Assembly (NCBI RefSeq): GCF_000429085.1
Contig: NZ_AUBE01000001.1
Location: 372,001-436,000 of the forward strand
DNA: 64,000 nt
Source of the DNA: Streptomyces flavidovirens DSM 40150
Lineage (GTDB): Bacteria; Actinomycetota; Actinomycetes; Streptomycetales; Streptomycetaceae
Reading direction: 5' to 3'
A program made the translations under genes and the position numbers. Positions 34,351 through 43,320 of the stretch are shown piece by piece (the stretch's first letter is position 1; each line of letters starts with the position of its first letter). The notes under the pieces were generated by a model. That model saw only the letters and a list, made by a program, of their open reading frames with translations, was not told where the DNA came from and made no database searches.

Positions 34351-35589
34351 GTGCACAACACCACCGCGCTGCTGATCGAACTCGGCGCGCTCATCCTCGT
34401 CCTCGGCCTCGTGGGCAGACTGGCGGGCCGGGTCGGTCTCTCCCCCATTCCGCTCTATCTGCTGGCGGGGCTCGCGTTCGGCCATGGAGGGCTGCTGCCG
34501 CTCGACGCGAGCGAGGACTTCGTGGCTGTCGGCGCCGACATCGGCGTCATCCTGCTGCTGCTCCTGCTGGGCCTGGAGTACAGCGCGTCCGAGCTGGTCA
34601 ACAGCCTGCGGACGCAATATCCGTCGGGAGCGGTCGACTTCGTCCTCAACGCGACACCCGGCGCGGTCGCCGCGCTCATCCTGGGGTGGGGGCCGGTGGC
34701 GGCGGTCGCGCTGGCCGGTGTCACCTGGATTTCGTCGTCAGGTGTCATCGCCAAGGTGCTCACGGATCTCGGGCGCCTGGGTAACCGCGAGACACCGGCC
34801 GTGCTCGGCGTACTGGTGATGGAAGACCTGTCGATGGCGGTCTACCTGCCGCTGCTGACGGCGCTGCTCGCGGGCGTCGGCCTGGCGGGCGGCAGTGTGA
34901 CGCTGCTGATCGCGCTGGGTACGGTCGGCCTCGTCCTGTACGTCGTGCTGCGGCACGGGCGCCTGATCAGCCGGGCGGTGTCGTCGGACGACCCGGAGCT
35001 GCTGCTGCTGGTCGTGCTGGGGCTGACGGTGCTGGTGGCCGGAGTGGCGCAGCAACTCCAGGTCTCGGCGGCGGTCGGGGCGTTCCTCGTCGGAATCGCA
35101 CTGTCGGGGGAGGTGGCGGAGGGTGCGCGCAGGCTGCTGACGCCGCTGCGGGACCTCTTCGCGGCCGTCTTCTTCGTCTTCTTCGGTCTGTCGACCGATC
35201 CGGCGGACATTCCGCCGGTGCTGCTGCCCGCGCTGCTGCTGGCGGTCGTGACGGCGTTCACGAAGATCGCCACCGGCTGGTACGCCGCGCGGCGGGCCGG
35301 CATCGGTCGGCGCGGCCGGCTGCGGGCGGGCGGGGCGCTGGTTGCCCGTGGCGAGTTCTCGGTCGTGATCGCGGGCCTGGCGGTGGCGACGGAGCCCCGG
35401 ATCGGCCCCATCGCCGCGGCGTACGTACTGATCCTGGTGATCCTGGGGCCGCTGGCCGCACGGTGGACAGAGCCCCTGGTTTCGCACCTGCGGCGGGGGA
35501 GGGGGGCCGGCGGGACGCCCGTGACACGGGCGTCCGGCCTACCGGCCCCTGACGAGACGCGGGATTCTGTGACGGGGGTGCGGGGGTAG
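34351..35589 (+). CDS. CPA2-type cation:proton antiporter (KhtU-like)
   Basis: 412 aa membrane protein with about 12 hydrophobic segments. Seen: GRVGLSPIPLYLLAGLAFGH, LLLLGLEYSASELV, WISSSGVIAKVLTDLGRL (unwound-helix region), VLGVLVMEDLSMAVYLPLL with the ED pair, and QVSAAVGAFLVGIALSG. These are features of the KefB/KhtU family that exports K+ or other monovalent cations in exchange for H+. No RCK domain is fused; it is supplied by the preceding gene. Start GTG 34351. Confidence 0.92.
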   Translation: MHNTTALLIELGALILVLGLVGRLAGRVGLSPIPLYLLAGLAFGHGGLLPLDASEDFVAVGADIGVILLLLLLGLEYSASELVNSLRTQYPSGAVDFVLNATPGAVAALILGWGPVAAVALAGVTWISSSGVIAKVLTDLGRLGNRETPAVLGVLVMEDLSMAVYLPLLTALLAGVGLAGGSVTLLIALGTVGLVLYVVLRHGRLISRAVSSDDPELLLLVVLGLTVLVAGVAQQLQVSAAVGAFLVGIALSGEVAEGARRLLTPLRDLFAAVFFVFFGLSTDPADIPPVLLPALLLAVVTAFTKIATGWYAARRAGIGRRGRLRAGGALVARGEFSVVIAGLAVATEPRIGPIAAAYVLILVILGPLAARWTEPLVSHLRRGRGAGGTPVTRASGLPAPDETRDSVTGVRG

Positions 35590-35671
35590 GGACCCGGTCC
35601 GTGGTGGAGGGGCCTTCGGCGGCGGAACTTTCGTCCAAGACAGGGACGCCGAAGTCGGCGACGGTAGAGGC

Positions 35672-36502
35672 ATGCGCAGACACGAAGTGGGGGCCGCACC
35701 CGTGGATCGCGATGCCGAGAACGGCTGGGAGGTCGCCCGCCCGCTCGGCGGCCCGTCCCTCGACGGCGTCCGGATGGCCGGATTCCGTGACCGCGTCGCC
35801 GCCGGGCTGGACATGCGGGTGCTCCCCCAGCCCGCCGTGATCGTCGTCATCGGGCTCGGGGGCGACCCGCTCACGGTGGAGAGCGCCACTGGGCAGCAGC
35901 CCATGAGGAGCCTCGTTGCCTCGTTGTCGCCCGGCCCGGCCCGCATCCGCGGCGAGCGCGTCGAGTGCGTCGAAGTGTGCTTGTCACCCCGTGCCGCCTA
36001 TGCGCTGCTGGGCGTCTCCCCACGCGAACTGGACGGGTCTGTCACCGGCCTTGACGACCTGTGGGGGCGGCACGAGCGACGCCTGCGCGAGCAGTTGACC
36101 GACGCCAGGACGTGGCAGGAACGCCTCGCACTGACGAACGAGTTCCTCACGCAGCGGGCTGCGGGGGCACCGTCGATGTCGCCCGAGGTCACCGCTGCCT
36201 GGGACACCATCGTGGCCCGTCGGGGCCGGATACGGGTCGGTGAGCTCGCCGCGTCCTGTGGCTGGAGCCGAAAGCGGCTGTGGTCCAGGTTCAGTGCCCA
36301 GACCGGCCTCACCCCCAAGCGTGCCGCCATGCTGGTCCGCTTCGACCACGCCGCCCGAGCACTCCGCGCGGGCGAGAGCGCCAGCGACGTCGCCCTGGCG
36401 TGCGGATACGCCGACCAGCCCCATCTCCATCGCGACGTACTGGCCCTCGCCGGGTGCACGCCGGGCGCCCTGGCCCGTATGAATGCGTCGTCCGCCGGCT
36501 AG
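35672..36502 (+). CDS. AraC-family transcriptional regulator
   Basis: 276 aa. N-terminal part (about 1-150) with VARPLGGPSLDGVRMAGFRD and VVIGLGGDPL resembles the DUF6597/ligand-binding part of AraC regulators such as those next to methyltransferases or oxidoreductases. The C-terminal double HTH (about 180-270) has RIRVGELAASCGWSRKRLWS, LTPKRAAMLVRFDHAARAL and DVALACGYADQPHLHRDV. ATG 35672 is used; the SD (GAGG) is very close. The downstream gene on the same strand, its probable target, is a decayed methyltransferase. Confidence 0.9.
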   Translation: MRRHEVGAAPVDRDAENGWEVARPLGGPSLDGVRMAGFRDRVAAGLDMRVLPQPAVIVVIGLGGDPLTVESATGQQPMRSLVASLSPGPARIRGERVECVEVCLSPRAAYALLGVSPRELDGSVTGLDDLWGRHERRLREQLTDARTWQERLALTNEFLTQRAAGAPSMSPEVTAAWDTIVARRGRIRVGELAASCGWSRKRLWSRFSAQTGLTPKRAAMLVRFDHAARALRAGESASDVALACGYADQPHLHRDVLALAGCTPGALARMNASSAG

Positions 36503-36546
36503 CCGGTGCCCACCCCGAAGACCCACACGCAGGAAGGAAAGCACCT

Positions 36547-36963
36547 GTGGCGAACACCGATGTCCGGGCAGCAGGCATGGCCGGCTCCGCGACCTGATCG
36601 TCCGTCTCGCGTTCGGGAGCATGGCCGCGCAGACCCTGCGCGCAGCGGTCCGGCTGAGGGTGGTGGAGCTGGTCGGCGGGCTCTTCGGCACGGATTTCTT
36701 CAGTCACCTCGCCCAGCACCCCGAGCTGTCCGCGCAGTTCAACGCGGCGATGAGCCAAGCCGTCTCGGAGACCGCCGCCGCGCTGCCGCGCGCCTTCGAC
36801 TTCGGCCGGTTCACCACGGTCACGGACGGATGAACGTGGGCGGCAGAGAGCGCACCCGCAAGGACTTCGAGGACGTGTGCCACCGCGCGGGCCTGTCCCT
36901 CACATCGGTCACCCCGCTCACGGAGGCCGCACCGTTCTCCCCATCGAGGCCGTGGCCGACTGA
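36547..36963 (+). pseudogene. Decayed O-methyltransferase (hydroxyneurosporene-type)
   Basis: Pieces of a SAM-dependent methyltransferase spread over three frames. A good SD (AGGAAGG) and GTG 36547 open a frame that ends at a TGA after 16 codons. A second frame carries LIVRLAFGSMAAQTLRAAVR, LRVVELVGG and, joined to it, FFSHLAQHPELSAQFNAAMS and RAFDFGRFTTVTDG. A third ends with GGRERTRKDFEDVCHRAGLS. The order matches dimerisation, pre-SAM and C-terminal parts of the family, but the SAM-binding VDVGGGxG core is deleted. Two or three deletions plus frameshifts. Non-functional. Confidence 0.8.
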
Positions 36964-36991
36964 CCGGCGGGGATGAGCCGCGGGCTCCGGT

Positions 36992-37408
36992 TCATGTGAC
37001 GGCGAGGTCCGCCCACACGACCTTGCCGACGTTACGTTCCGTCACACCCCACGTGTCCGCCAGCGCCTCCACCACGAGCAGTCCGCGCCCGCCCTCGCCG
37101 TCCCCACCGGGGCGGGCACGCGGCCACCGCTCACCCCGCGTGTCCGCCACCTCGATACGGACCCGCCCTCCCCGCAGCAGCAGGAGACGCACCTCGAAGT
37201 CCCGGCCGGGTACGTGCCCGTGCGTCACGGCGTTCGCGGCCAGCTCCGCCACGACGTGGGCGACGGCGTCGGAGGGCGGCGTGCCGAACGGCACGCCCCA
37301 GGCGTCGAGCTGCTGGACGGCGAGAACACGCGCGAGCCGGGCCCCACGACGGGTGGAGCTGAAGCGCTGGACGAACTCGGCGGTGACGGAAGCGATTTCG
37401 GCGTTCAT
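36992..37408 (-). CDS. RsbW-like ATP-binding protein (divergent partner of XRE/DUF397 pair)
   Basis: 138 aa GHKL-fold protein. VAHVVAELAANAVTHG is the N-box, VADTRGERWPRARPGG the G1 region, GGRGLLVVEALADTWGV the G2 region. Start ATG 37408. It is divergent from an XRE regulator and a DUF397 protein. That arrangement, ATPase/XRE/DUF397, is the one known from the abaA and whiJ-type loci in Streptomyces, which affect antibiotic production and development. Role inferred from that context. Confidence 0.9.
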   Translation of the reverse strand: MNAEIASVTAEFVQRFSSTRRGARLARVLAVQQLDAWGVPFGTPPSDAVAHVVAELAANAVTHGHVPGRDFEVRLLLLRGGRVRIEVADTRGERWPRARPGGDGEGGRGLLVVEALADTWGVTERNVGKVVWADLAVT

Positions 37409-37531
37409 GTGACAGAGCGTGGCTGCCCGGCCGTACCCTGGCCAGGTATGACCGTTGGACGCTGGGTAACTGTACGGGTACGCACGGCACGATGTACGGC
37501 ACGTCGGCCGTGACCGAGAGAGCGGTACGGC

Positions 37532-38401
37532 ATGACGGAATCCGCGAACCAGGAACCACGCCCCGAGCTGCCCTCGGAGGCGGACGGCACCGCGCACTTG
37601 TTCCGCGCGATCGGCAAACAGATCCGGGTGCTGCGCGAGAACCTCGGCATGAGCCAGCGCGAACTGGCCATGGCGACCCACTGCGGGCTCGACCTCATCT
37701 CCGCGATGGAACGGGGCGTACGGACCCCGCAGCCGGAGTTCCTGGACCGGGCCGATGACGCGCTGAAGGCGGGCGGGGTGCTGCGGGCGGCGATGGCGGA
37801 TGTGCGGGAGGCGCAGAAAAAGGCGCGAACGCGACACCCTGATTGGTACCGGAGCTACGCGAAACTGGAGGCGGAGGCGGTTGAGCTGCTCGATTACAGC
37901 AATCAGGTCGTACTCGGGCTCCTACAGACAGAGCATTACGCCAGGGCGATCTTCTCCCAACGACGGCCGTTACTGAGCGAAGAAACCATCAGCAAGCGAG
38001 TGACTGACCGCTTGGCGCGACAGCAAATTTTTGAACAGTGGCCTTCCCCGACCTTCAGCTTCATCATGGAGGAAGCCGTACTTCAACGCCCCATCGGCGG
38101 ACAAGCTGTTCATCGGGGCCAGCTCCAACACCTGCTGCGCATAGGGCAACTGCGGACCGTGGAACTACAGGTAATGCCGACTGATCGAGAGGAACACCCA
38201 AGCGTGGGAGGTCCGTTCACCCTGCTGACGCCCAAGGGGCGCCAACAGGTGGCGTACACCGAAAGCTACGGGCATCCCCGGCTGATCACCGACTTGGAAG
38301 AGGTCCACTCCTTCGCCTCTCGCTATGGGATCATCCGGGCGCAGGCCCTGACGCCTGGGGACTCACTGGGCTTGATCGAGAAGATGCTGGGAGAACGATG
38401 A
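37532..38401 (+). CDS. XRE-family regulator with DUF5753 (WhiJ-like)
   Basis: 289 aa. HTH at about 26-85: IGKQIRVLRENLGMSQRELA, MATHCGLDLISAMERGVRTP. Then the DUF5753 ligand-like domain (about 105-285): RSYAKLEAEAVELLDYSNQV, VLGLLQTEHYARAIF, FIMEEAVLQRPIGG, LQVMPTDREEHPSVGGPFTL, DLEEVHSFASRYGIIRAQAL. The middle (about 37.85-38.30 kb) is visibly less GC-rich than the surroundings, suggesting transfer. Its stop overlaps the DUF397 gene start by four bases. Likely a repressor antagonised by the DUF397 partner, as proposed for WhiJ. Confidence 0.92.
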   Translation: MTESANQEPRPELPSEADGTAHLFRAIGKQIRVLRENLGMSQRELAMATHCGLDLISAMERGVRTPQPEFLDRADDALKAGGVLRAAMADVREAQKKARTRHPDWYRSYAKLEAEAVELLDYSNQVVLGLLQTEHYARAIFSQRRPLLSEETISKRVTDRLARQQIFEQWPSPTFSFIMEEAVLQRPIGGQAVHRGQLQHLLRIGQLRTVELQVMPTDREEHPSVGGPFTLLTPKGRQQVAYTESYGHPRLITDLEEVHSFASRYGIIRAQALTPGDSLGLIEKMLGER

Positions 38402-38640
38402 ACACCACGGAGCTCCACTGGTTCAAGTCCAGCTACAGCGGCGGCGAGGGCGGCGAGTGCCTCGAAGTCGCCTACGACTGGCGGAAGTCCAGCTACAGCG
38501 ATGGCGAGGGCGGTCAGTGCATAGAGATCGCTGCGCACCCCGACACCATCCACGTCCGCGACTCCAAGGTCACCGACGGCCCGCAGTTGGCGGTCGCGCC
38601 CGACTCCTGGGCCGCGTTCGTCTCGTACGCCCGCGCCTGA
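38398..38640 (+). CDS. DUF397 protein with duplicated N-terminal module
   Basis: 80 aa, small partner of the XRE regulator. DUF397 proteins are normally about 60-65 aa with one WxKSSYSxGxGGxCVEVA motif. Here that motif occurs twice: WFKSSYSGGEGGECLEVA (residues 8-25) and WRKSSYSDGEGGQCIEIA (28-45), followed by the normal VRDSKVTDGPQLAVAPDSW and AAFVSYA. Start ATG overlaps the XRE stop (ATGA). Confidence 0.93.
   Translation: MNTTELHWFKSSYSGGEGGECLEVAYDWRKSSYSDGEGGQCIEIAAHPDTIHVRDSKVTDGPQLAVAPDSWAAFVSYARA
38418..38537 (+). repeat. 60-bp in-frame tandem duplication within the DUF397 gene
   Basis: Two copies, 38418-38477 and 38478-38537, of the block beginning CTGG and coding for the WxKSSYS module. 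The copies differ at about a fifth of positions, so the duplication is not recent. Confidence 0.85.
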
Positions 38641-38840
38641 CCGCACGTACCGCAGCAGCCGAGTGCCCTCACCTGTCGGTGGGGGCATTTCGCTGGGCAT
38701 ATGCGGGAGTTGGGCGCGGTGCTGTACGGTGACCGCATCATCACGCTTCGTGTCCGTCCGGACGCGGGGCGGTCCCCGGCGGTGCTGCGAACACCAATCC
38801 GAGGACCTTCACCTTCGAGGACTAAAAGGGAGTCCCGAGG

Positions 38841-39758
38841 ATGCTTCGGCATGCTATCGCGCCCATTCGGCGCTACACCAAGGCTTCGCACGACGTCGTG
38901 CAGCACCCGCGTCTGAACAGCGACGCGAAGATCCTGCTTCTGTACGTACAGGGGCTCCCCGAGGGCTCGTACGAGAAGCCGCTGAGCGCGCACGCGGAGC
39001 GGCTCGGGATCAAGGGCCGGGCGTACCAGAAGGTCAAGCAACTCCTCACCACGTGCGGGTACTTGCATGAGTGGCGGCACCAGAACGAGCGCGGCCGGTG
39101 GGTGACGGACCAGCTCCTCACCAACGTCCACCTCACCACCGAGGAGGCGGCGGCCGTCCGGGACGGCGACGTACCGAGTACGCACATGCGGACGGTCGGT
39201 GACCCGGCGCCTCAGGTAGTCGGTGACTCCCCTTCAGGGGATAACAACAGGGAAGAGAACACTCCCCACCCACCCCCCGTGACCCAGGTCGAAGCCGAAG
39301 CCGAAGCCGACGAGGAACGCGCTGTCGCGGAGGGCGTGTTGCTGTCCCTGCGGCAGTCGCGCCGCGAACTGCACCTGGGCGAGAGCGAGGCCCGTACGCT
39401 CTCCACGATCGCGGCCGACTGGCTGCGCAGAGGCATCAGCCCGGCGGACCTGCGTTACGCGCTGACCAGCGCGCTGCCGCCCAACGGTGTCCGGTCCGCC
39501 GTCGGGTTCCTGCGGCACCGGCTGACGGTGAAGATGCCGCAGGAGCGGGCCCTCGTACCCCGCAGGCCCGAGGGACCCCCGCAGACGGACCGCGTGCCGA
39601 GGCCACTCATCACCTGCGAGGGGCCGGGCCACGAACACGTCTTCCGCCCCCTGGGCGACGAGACGCAGTGCGGCCACTGCCGCCAGGAAGCGGCCTGGAA
39701 GACCCACCTCGCGAAGTACCCACCCCGCGGCCCGGTTCCAGCGACGGGTACGAGCTGA
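38841..39758 (+). CDS. HTH protein resembling a replication initiator, with C-terminal zinc-ribbon-like motif
   Basis: 305 aa. The N-terminal winged-helix part (about 10-100: RYTKASHDVVQHPRLNSDAK, KPLSAHAERLGIKGRAYQKV, TTCGYLHEWRHQNERGRWV) is like RepA/DnaD-type HTH proteins of plasmids and integrative elements. A middle acidic linker (about 130-160) is followed by a second helical region (LSTIAADWLRRGISPADLRY). A short C-terminal motif, CEGPGHEHVF followed by CGHC, has the three Cys and two His of a zinc ribbon. Common in Streptomyces accessory regions; function unknown. Confidence 0.75.
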   Translation: MLRHAIAPIRRYTKASHDVVQHPRLNSDAKILLLYVQGLPEGSYEKPLSAHAERLGIKGRAYQKVKQLLTTCGYLHEWRHQNERGRWVTDQLLTNVHLTTEEAAAVRDGDVPSTHMRTVGDPAPQVVGDSPSGDNNREENTPHPPPVTQVEAEAEADEERAVAEGVLLSLRQSRRELHLGESEARTLSTIAADWLRRGISPADLRYALTSALPPNGVRSAVGFLRHRLTVKMPQERALVPRRPEGPPQTDRVPRPLITCEGPGHEHVFRPLGDETQCGHCRQEAAWKTHLAKYPPRGPVPATGTS

Positions 39759-39821
39759 GGCCCGCCGTGCATGCCGATGTGGAAGGATTTGAGCAACGGG
39801 ATCGGCGGAGAGGAGACGGTC

Positions 39822-40478
39822 GTGATCGACAGGTTCACGGATGGGCTCCTCACACCTGCGGAGACGGCCTCGTACCTCCAGATTCCGCAGTCGACGCTGC
39901 ACAGCTGGCTGAGGGGCAGAGCGGCCGGCGCGCCACTGGTCCATCGGGTCGACCCAGCAGGCCCTGGGCAGCCTTCAGTGCCGTTCGTCGCCGTCGCCGA
40001 GGCGTACGTGCTCCGGTCGTTGCGGGATCTTGGCCTGCGGATGAGTGAGATCCACGAAGCGGCCGAGGCAGTACGAGCAGCCTTCGACACCCCTTACGGC
40101 CTGGTCTCGAAGCGGATCGCGACCGACGGAGTGGACATCTTTGTCGAGCACGGACTCGGTGACCTGCGAAGGGCTCGGGACGGGCAGGCTCCCATCCACG
40201 AGGTCGTCGCGGAGTATCTGCGCTATCTGTCGTGGGAGGCGGGGGACGAATTCCCCTTCAGCCTTCAGTTGCGGCAGTACCCGGCCACGGTCCCTGTTGT
40301 CATCGACCCGCGGTTCGGACACGGGCTTCCCGTGATCGAGGCGAACCGGGTACCTGTGAAGGCGCTGACAGACCTGTGGGAGGCCGGGGAGTCGGTCGAG
40401 GACATCGCGTACGAATACGAGATGGAGCCGGAGCAGGTGGACGCTCTGTGCCGGGCAGTGGTGCGTCTTGCCGCCTGA
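39822..40478 (+). CDS. DUF433 HTH protein resembling VapB45-type antitoxin (no toxin adjacent)
   Basis: 218 aa. N-terminal MerR-like HTH (about 5-70: LLTPAETASYLQIPQSTLHS, FVAVAEAYVLRSLRDLGLRM), a middle domain (about 75-150), and a C-terminal DUF433 (about 150-218: DPRFGHGLPVIEANRVPVKA, LTDLWEAGESVEDIAYEYEM). This architecture matches the VapB45 antitoxin, whose toxin is normally the next gene (PIN-like DUF5615). Here the next 186 bases contain no such gene, so it is an orphan or has another role. I choose GTG 39822 because GGAGAGGAG is 6 bases upstream; ATG 39771 has no SD. Confidence 0.8.
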   Translation: MIDRFTDGLLTPAETASYLQIPQSTLHSWLRGRAAGAPLVHRVDPAGPGQPSVPFVAVAEAYVLRSLRDLGLRMSEIHEAAEAVRAAFDTPYGLVSKRIATDGVDIFVEHGLGDLRRARDGQAPIHEVVAEYLRYLSWEAGDEFPFSLQLRQYPATVPVVIDPRFGHGLPVIEANRVPVKALTDLWEAGESVEDIAYEYEMEPEQVDALCRAVVRLAA

Positions 40479-40664
40479 GTGCGGTTGCCCGAGGCGGCCC
40501 CGCTGCCTACGCCGTGCGGTCCGACCGTATCGACCGCACATGGCCGTGATCGCTGTCCGCAGGCCCGGAGCCGCTCGACGCCGTGGGGGCATCGTAGGCA
40601 CGTCGGCCGATCCGGGGCGCGTCGGCTACGAGGACGCGCACCCGGATCGTCCGTCGGTACCCGC

Positions 40665-41228
40665 TCAGATGCCGAACTCCGTGGGGGGCACGCCGAGAGC
40701 GGCGCAGGCCTCGCGGATGGCGTACTGCTCGGACGGCTCGAAGTGACCGTCGGCACCGGCGACGACGATGCCGGTCTGGATGACCGCGCGGGCCTCCGCG
40801 GGCTTCTTGGCGGCCTTGGCGATGACCTGGAGCGCGTCGGCCTTGCCCAGTTCGAAGTTGGCCAGGAGCCGGTCCACATGCTGGTTGAAGCGCTGGCGGA
40901 GCTGGTCCGCCGGGAAGTTCTGCAGGACCTCGTTGGAGACGATCAGCTCCTCCACGCGCTGTCGCTCCGCCGGCTCAACCTGCCCGTCGGCCGCCGCCAC
41001 CAGCGCGCACATCGCCATGCTGGCGTCCCGGTAGGCGCCGCTCTTGAGCTCGGTCTTGACCGACGCGAGCTGGGTCTTGAACAGCCCGATCAGCTGGGCC
41101 TTGGACCCGCCGGAGGCCGAGCCCGATCCGTGGGCCCCGCCCTGGCCGTGCCCTCCGCCCGTGCCCCGCGTGCTCTGGGACTGCTGGAAGCTCTTGGCCT
41201 GGTCCTTGATCCGGTCCCACATCACCAT
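40665..41228 (-). CDS. terB: TerB family tellurite-resistance protein
   Basis: 187 aa. N-terminal Gly/Ser/His-rich linker (about 15-42) after MWDRIKDQAKSFQQ, then an all-helical TerB domain (about 45-187) with YRDASMAMCALVAAADGQVE, ERQRVEELIVSNEVL, IVVAGADGHFEPSEQYAI. The acidic AADGQVEPAE and GADGHFEPSE segments are the metal-binding pair typical of TerB. Other ter genes are not adjacent, though a VWA protein is at 54.8 kb. Start ATG 41228 with GAGGTGGC upstream. Confidence 0.9.
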   Translation of the reverse strand: MVMWDRIKDQAKSFQQSQSTRGTGGGHGQGGAHGSGSASGGSKAQLIGLFKTQLASVKTELKSGAYRDASMAMCALVAAADGQVEPAERQRVEELIVSNEVLQNFPADQLRQRFNQHVDRLLANFELGKADALQVIAKAAKKPAEARAVIQTGIVVAGADGHFEPSEQYAIREACAALGVPPTEFGI

Positions 41229-41338
41229 TGGTGCCACCTCGGCTTGTACGGCTGTCGATTGCCTTCGCGATCTGTGAGGTGAACGTTCCCCGGAGCGACC
41301 TGGTTCCCACATGGCAAAGGTGGAGTAAAGAAGGGCCG

Positions 41339-42205
41339 TCACTTACGGTTGTACAGACGCATCGTCACCGTGCCGAACACGACCAGCAGCACCGCCGACC
41401 AGCCGAGCGTCCAGCCGATGTCGGCGGCCGGCCAGTTGCCCGCCATCAGTTCCCGCACCGCCGTCGCCACATGGGTCACCGGGCTGTTGTTGACGAACGC
41501 CTGGAGCCAGCCCGGCATCGTCCTCGGGTCAACGAAGACGTTGCTCAGGAACGTCAGCGGGAAGATCACCATCATGCTGACGCCCATCACCGACTTCTCG
41601 GTGCGCAGCAGCAGGCCGAACATCGTCCAGATCCACGAGAACGCGAACGAGAAGACCATCAGCAGCGCCACACCCGCGGCGACGCCCAGTGCGCCGCCCT
41701 GCGGCCGGTAGCCGATGATCAGGCCGACCGCCAGCATCACGGCGGACGCGATCAGATAGCGGATCACGTCACCGAGCAGGTAGCCGACCATCGGCGCCGG
41801 GCGCCAGATCGGCAGCGTACGGAAGCGGTCGAAGACGCCCTTGGTGATGTCGGTGTTGACGGAGACGCCCGTGTACATGGTGATCATCACGATGCTCATG
41901 GTGAGGATGCCGGGCAGCAGGAACTGGACGTACTCCCCGACCGATCCGGCGAGTGCCCCGCCGAAGAGGTACGCGTACATCAGCACCATCATGATCGGGA
42001 AAGCCGTGACGTCGAAGAGCTGCTCCGGCACGTGCTTGATCTTGAGCATGGCGCGCCAGCCGAAGGTCAGGGACGCGGAGAGCGCGCTCGGGCGCGGCGG
42101 GCGGTCCTTGCTCACGAGCAGCGCGGCGAGCTCCTCCGCCTTCGGAGCCTGGAAAGTGAGTTCGTCGGGGCCCTGGCCCTTGTCCTTGGTCGCGACGGTG
42201 CTCAT
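41339..42205 (-). CDS. ABC-2-type multidrug exporter permease (DrrB-like)
   Basis: 288 aa membrane protein. Six hydrophobic segments from about residue 60, with the ABC-2 motif region [20 protein letters not shown] and the [20 protein letters not shown] segment, [20 protein letters not shown] and [13 protein letters not shown], which are typical of the DrrB family. It overlaps the ATPase gene stop by 4 bases. Exports a hydrophobic compound, identity unknown. Confidence 0.93.
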   Translation of the reverse strand: MSTVATKDKGQGPDELTFQAPKAEELAALLVSKDRPPRPSALSASLTFGWRAMLKIKHVPEQLFDVTAFPIMMVLMYAYLFGGALAGSVGEYVQFLLPGILTMSIVMITMYTGVSVNTDITKGVFDRFRTLPIWRPAPMVGYLLGDVIRYLIASAVMLAVGLIIGYRPQGGALGVAAGVALLMVFSFAFSWIWTMFGLLLRTEKSVMGVSMMVIFPLTFLSNVFVDPRTMPGWLQAFVNNSPVTHVATAVRELMAGNWPAADIGWTLGWSAVLLVVFGTVTMRLYNRK

Positions 42206-43230
42206 GCCCGCACTCCTGTCGTCGAGTCGTCCACCGAGTCGTTCGTCTTGCCGCTCTTCGTGTTCCGGTCGGTCAGCGCCAGGAAGACCTCGTCCAGGCT
42301 GGGCTGCCCCAGGGCGAAGTTGTCGACCGTGATGCCCGACGCGGCGAGCTCCGACAGCGCCCGCGCCGCCTGTTCCGCCGCGCCGAGGTCGCTCGCGTGT
42401 CCGTTGACCGTCGCCGTCAGGGCGACGGGGTCCGGATCGAGCTGTACGGCGACGTTCAGCGCCCGGCGCAGGACTTGCTCGGCCTGCGGGCGCTGCGCGG
42501 GATCGCGCAGTCGCAGGTGTACGGAGCCCGAGCCGACCGACGCCTTGAGCTCGCCCTTCGTGCCCTCGGCGATGACCTTGCCGTGGTCGATCACGGCGAT
42601 ACGGGAAGCCAGGTGGTCGGCCTCGTCCAGGTACTGCGTGGTCAGCAGCACCGTCGTGCCCTGGGCGACGACCGCCCGGACGATGTCCCACACCTGGTTG
42701 CGGCTGCGCGGGTCGAGGCCGGTCGTCGGTTCGTCGAGGAACAGCAGGTCGGGGGTGTTGAGGATGCTCGCCGCGATGTCGATACGGCGGCGCATGCCGC
42801 CCGAGTAGTTCTTGATCTGCCGGTCGGACGCCTCGGCGAGTCCGAAAGCCTCCAGAAGCTGGGCCGACCTGTCGCGTGCGGCGGGCTTGGAGTGGCCGAG
42901 GAGGCGGCCCAGGAGCACCAGGTTCTCCGTACCCGTCAGGTCCTCGTCGACCGACGCGTACTGGCCGGTGAGGCTGACTCTGCCGCGTACCGCGTCGGCT
43001 TCCCGCACCACGTCCTTGCCGAAGACGTGGGCCTCGCCGCCGTCGGGTCGCAGGAGCGTCGCGAGCATCTTCACGGCGGTGGTCTTGCCGGCGCCGTTGG
43101 GCCCCAGTACGCCGTACACGGTGCCGGCCGGCACGGCCAGGTCTATGCCGTCGACGGCCCGGTTCTCACCGAATACTTTGACCAGGCCCGCCGTCTCGAT
43201 GGCGAGCTCCGGGCCGGGGTGTCCACTCAT
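42202..43230 (-). CDS. ABC exporter ATPase (DrrA-like)
   Basis: 342 aa ATPase. Walker [11 protein letters not shown]-loop [14 protein letters not shown], signature [15 protein letters not shown], Walker [14 protein letters not shown], His switch in [10 protein letters not shown] (Gln-Tyr in place of the usual His), and the C-terminal DrrA-type domain with [14 protein letters not shown]. It forms an operon with the DrrB-like permease. Related exporters give resistance to anthracyclines and similar compounds; no biosynthetic cluster is seen here, so it may be a general detoxification pump. Confidence 0.94.
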   Translation of the reverse strand: MSGHPGPELAIETAGLVKVFGENRAVDGIDLAVPAGTVYGVLGPNGAGKTTAVKMLATLLRPDGGEAHVFGKDVVREADAVRGRVSLTGQYASVDEDLTGTENLVLLGRLLGHSKPAARDRSAQLLEAFGLAEASDRQIKNYSGGMRRRIDIAASILNTPDLLFLDEPTTGLDPRSRNQVWDIVRAVVAQGTTVLLTTQYLDEADHLASRIAVIDHGKVIAEGTKGELKASVGSGSVHLRLRDPAQRPQAEQVLRRALNVAVQLDPDPVALTATVNGHASDLGAAEQAARALSELAASGITVDNFALGQPSLDEVFLALTDRNTKSGKTNDSVDDSTTGVRA

Positions 43231-43320
43231 GTCTTCCGCCCCTCCGAGGGGTCGTCGGATCGTCTTACCCAGTGTTGACCGCCCCGGAGCCCGGAAGTAA
43301 TCGTCCTTTGGTCCTACGGC

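Noticed and set aside
32779..34617. 612-codon minus-strand open frame covering the low-complexity ORF and the KhtT gene
   Set aside because: Arg/Pro-rich, no domain, and it overlaps clear plus-strand genes with RBSs.
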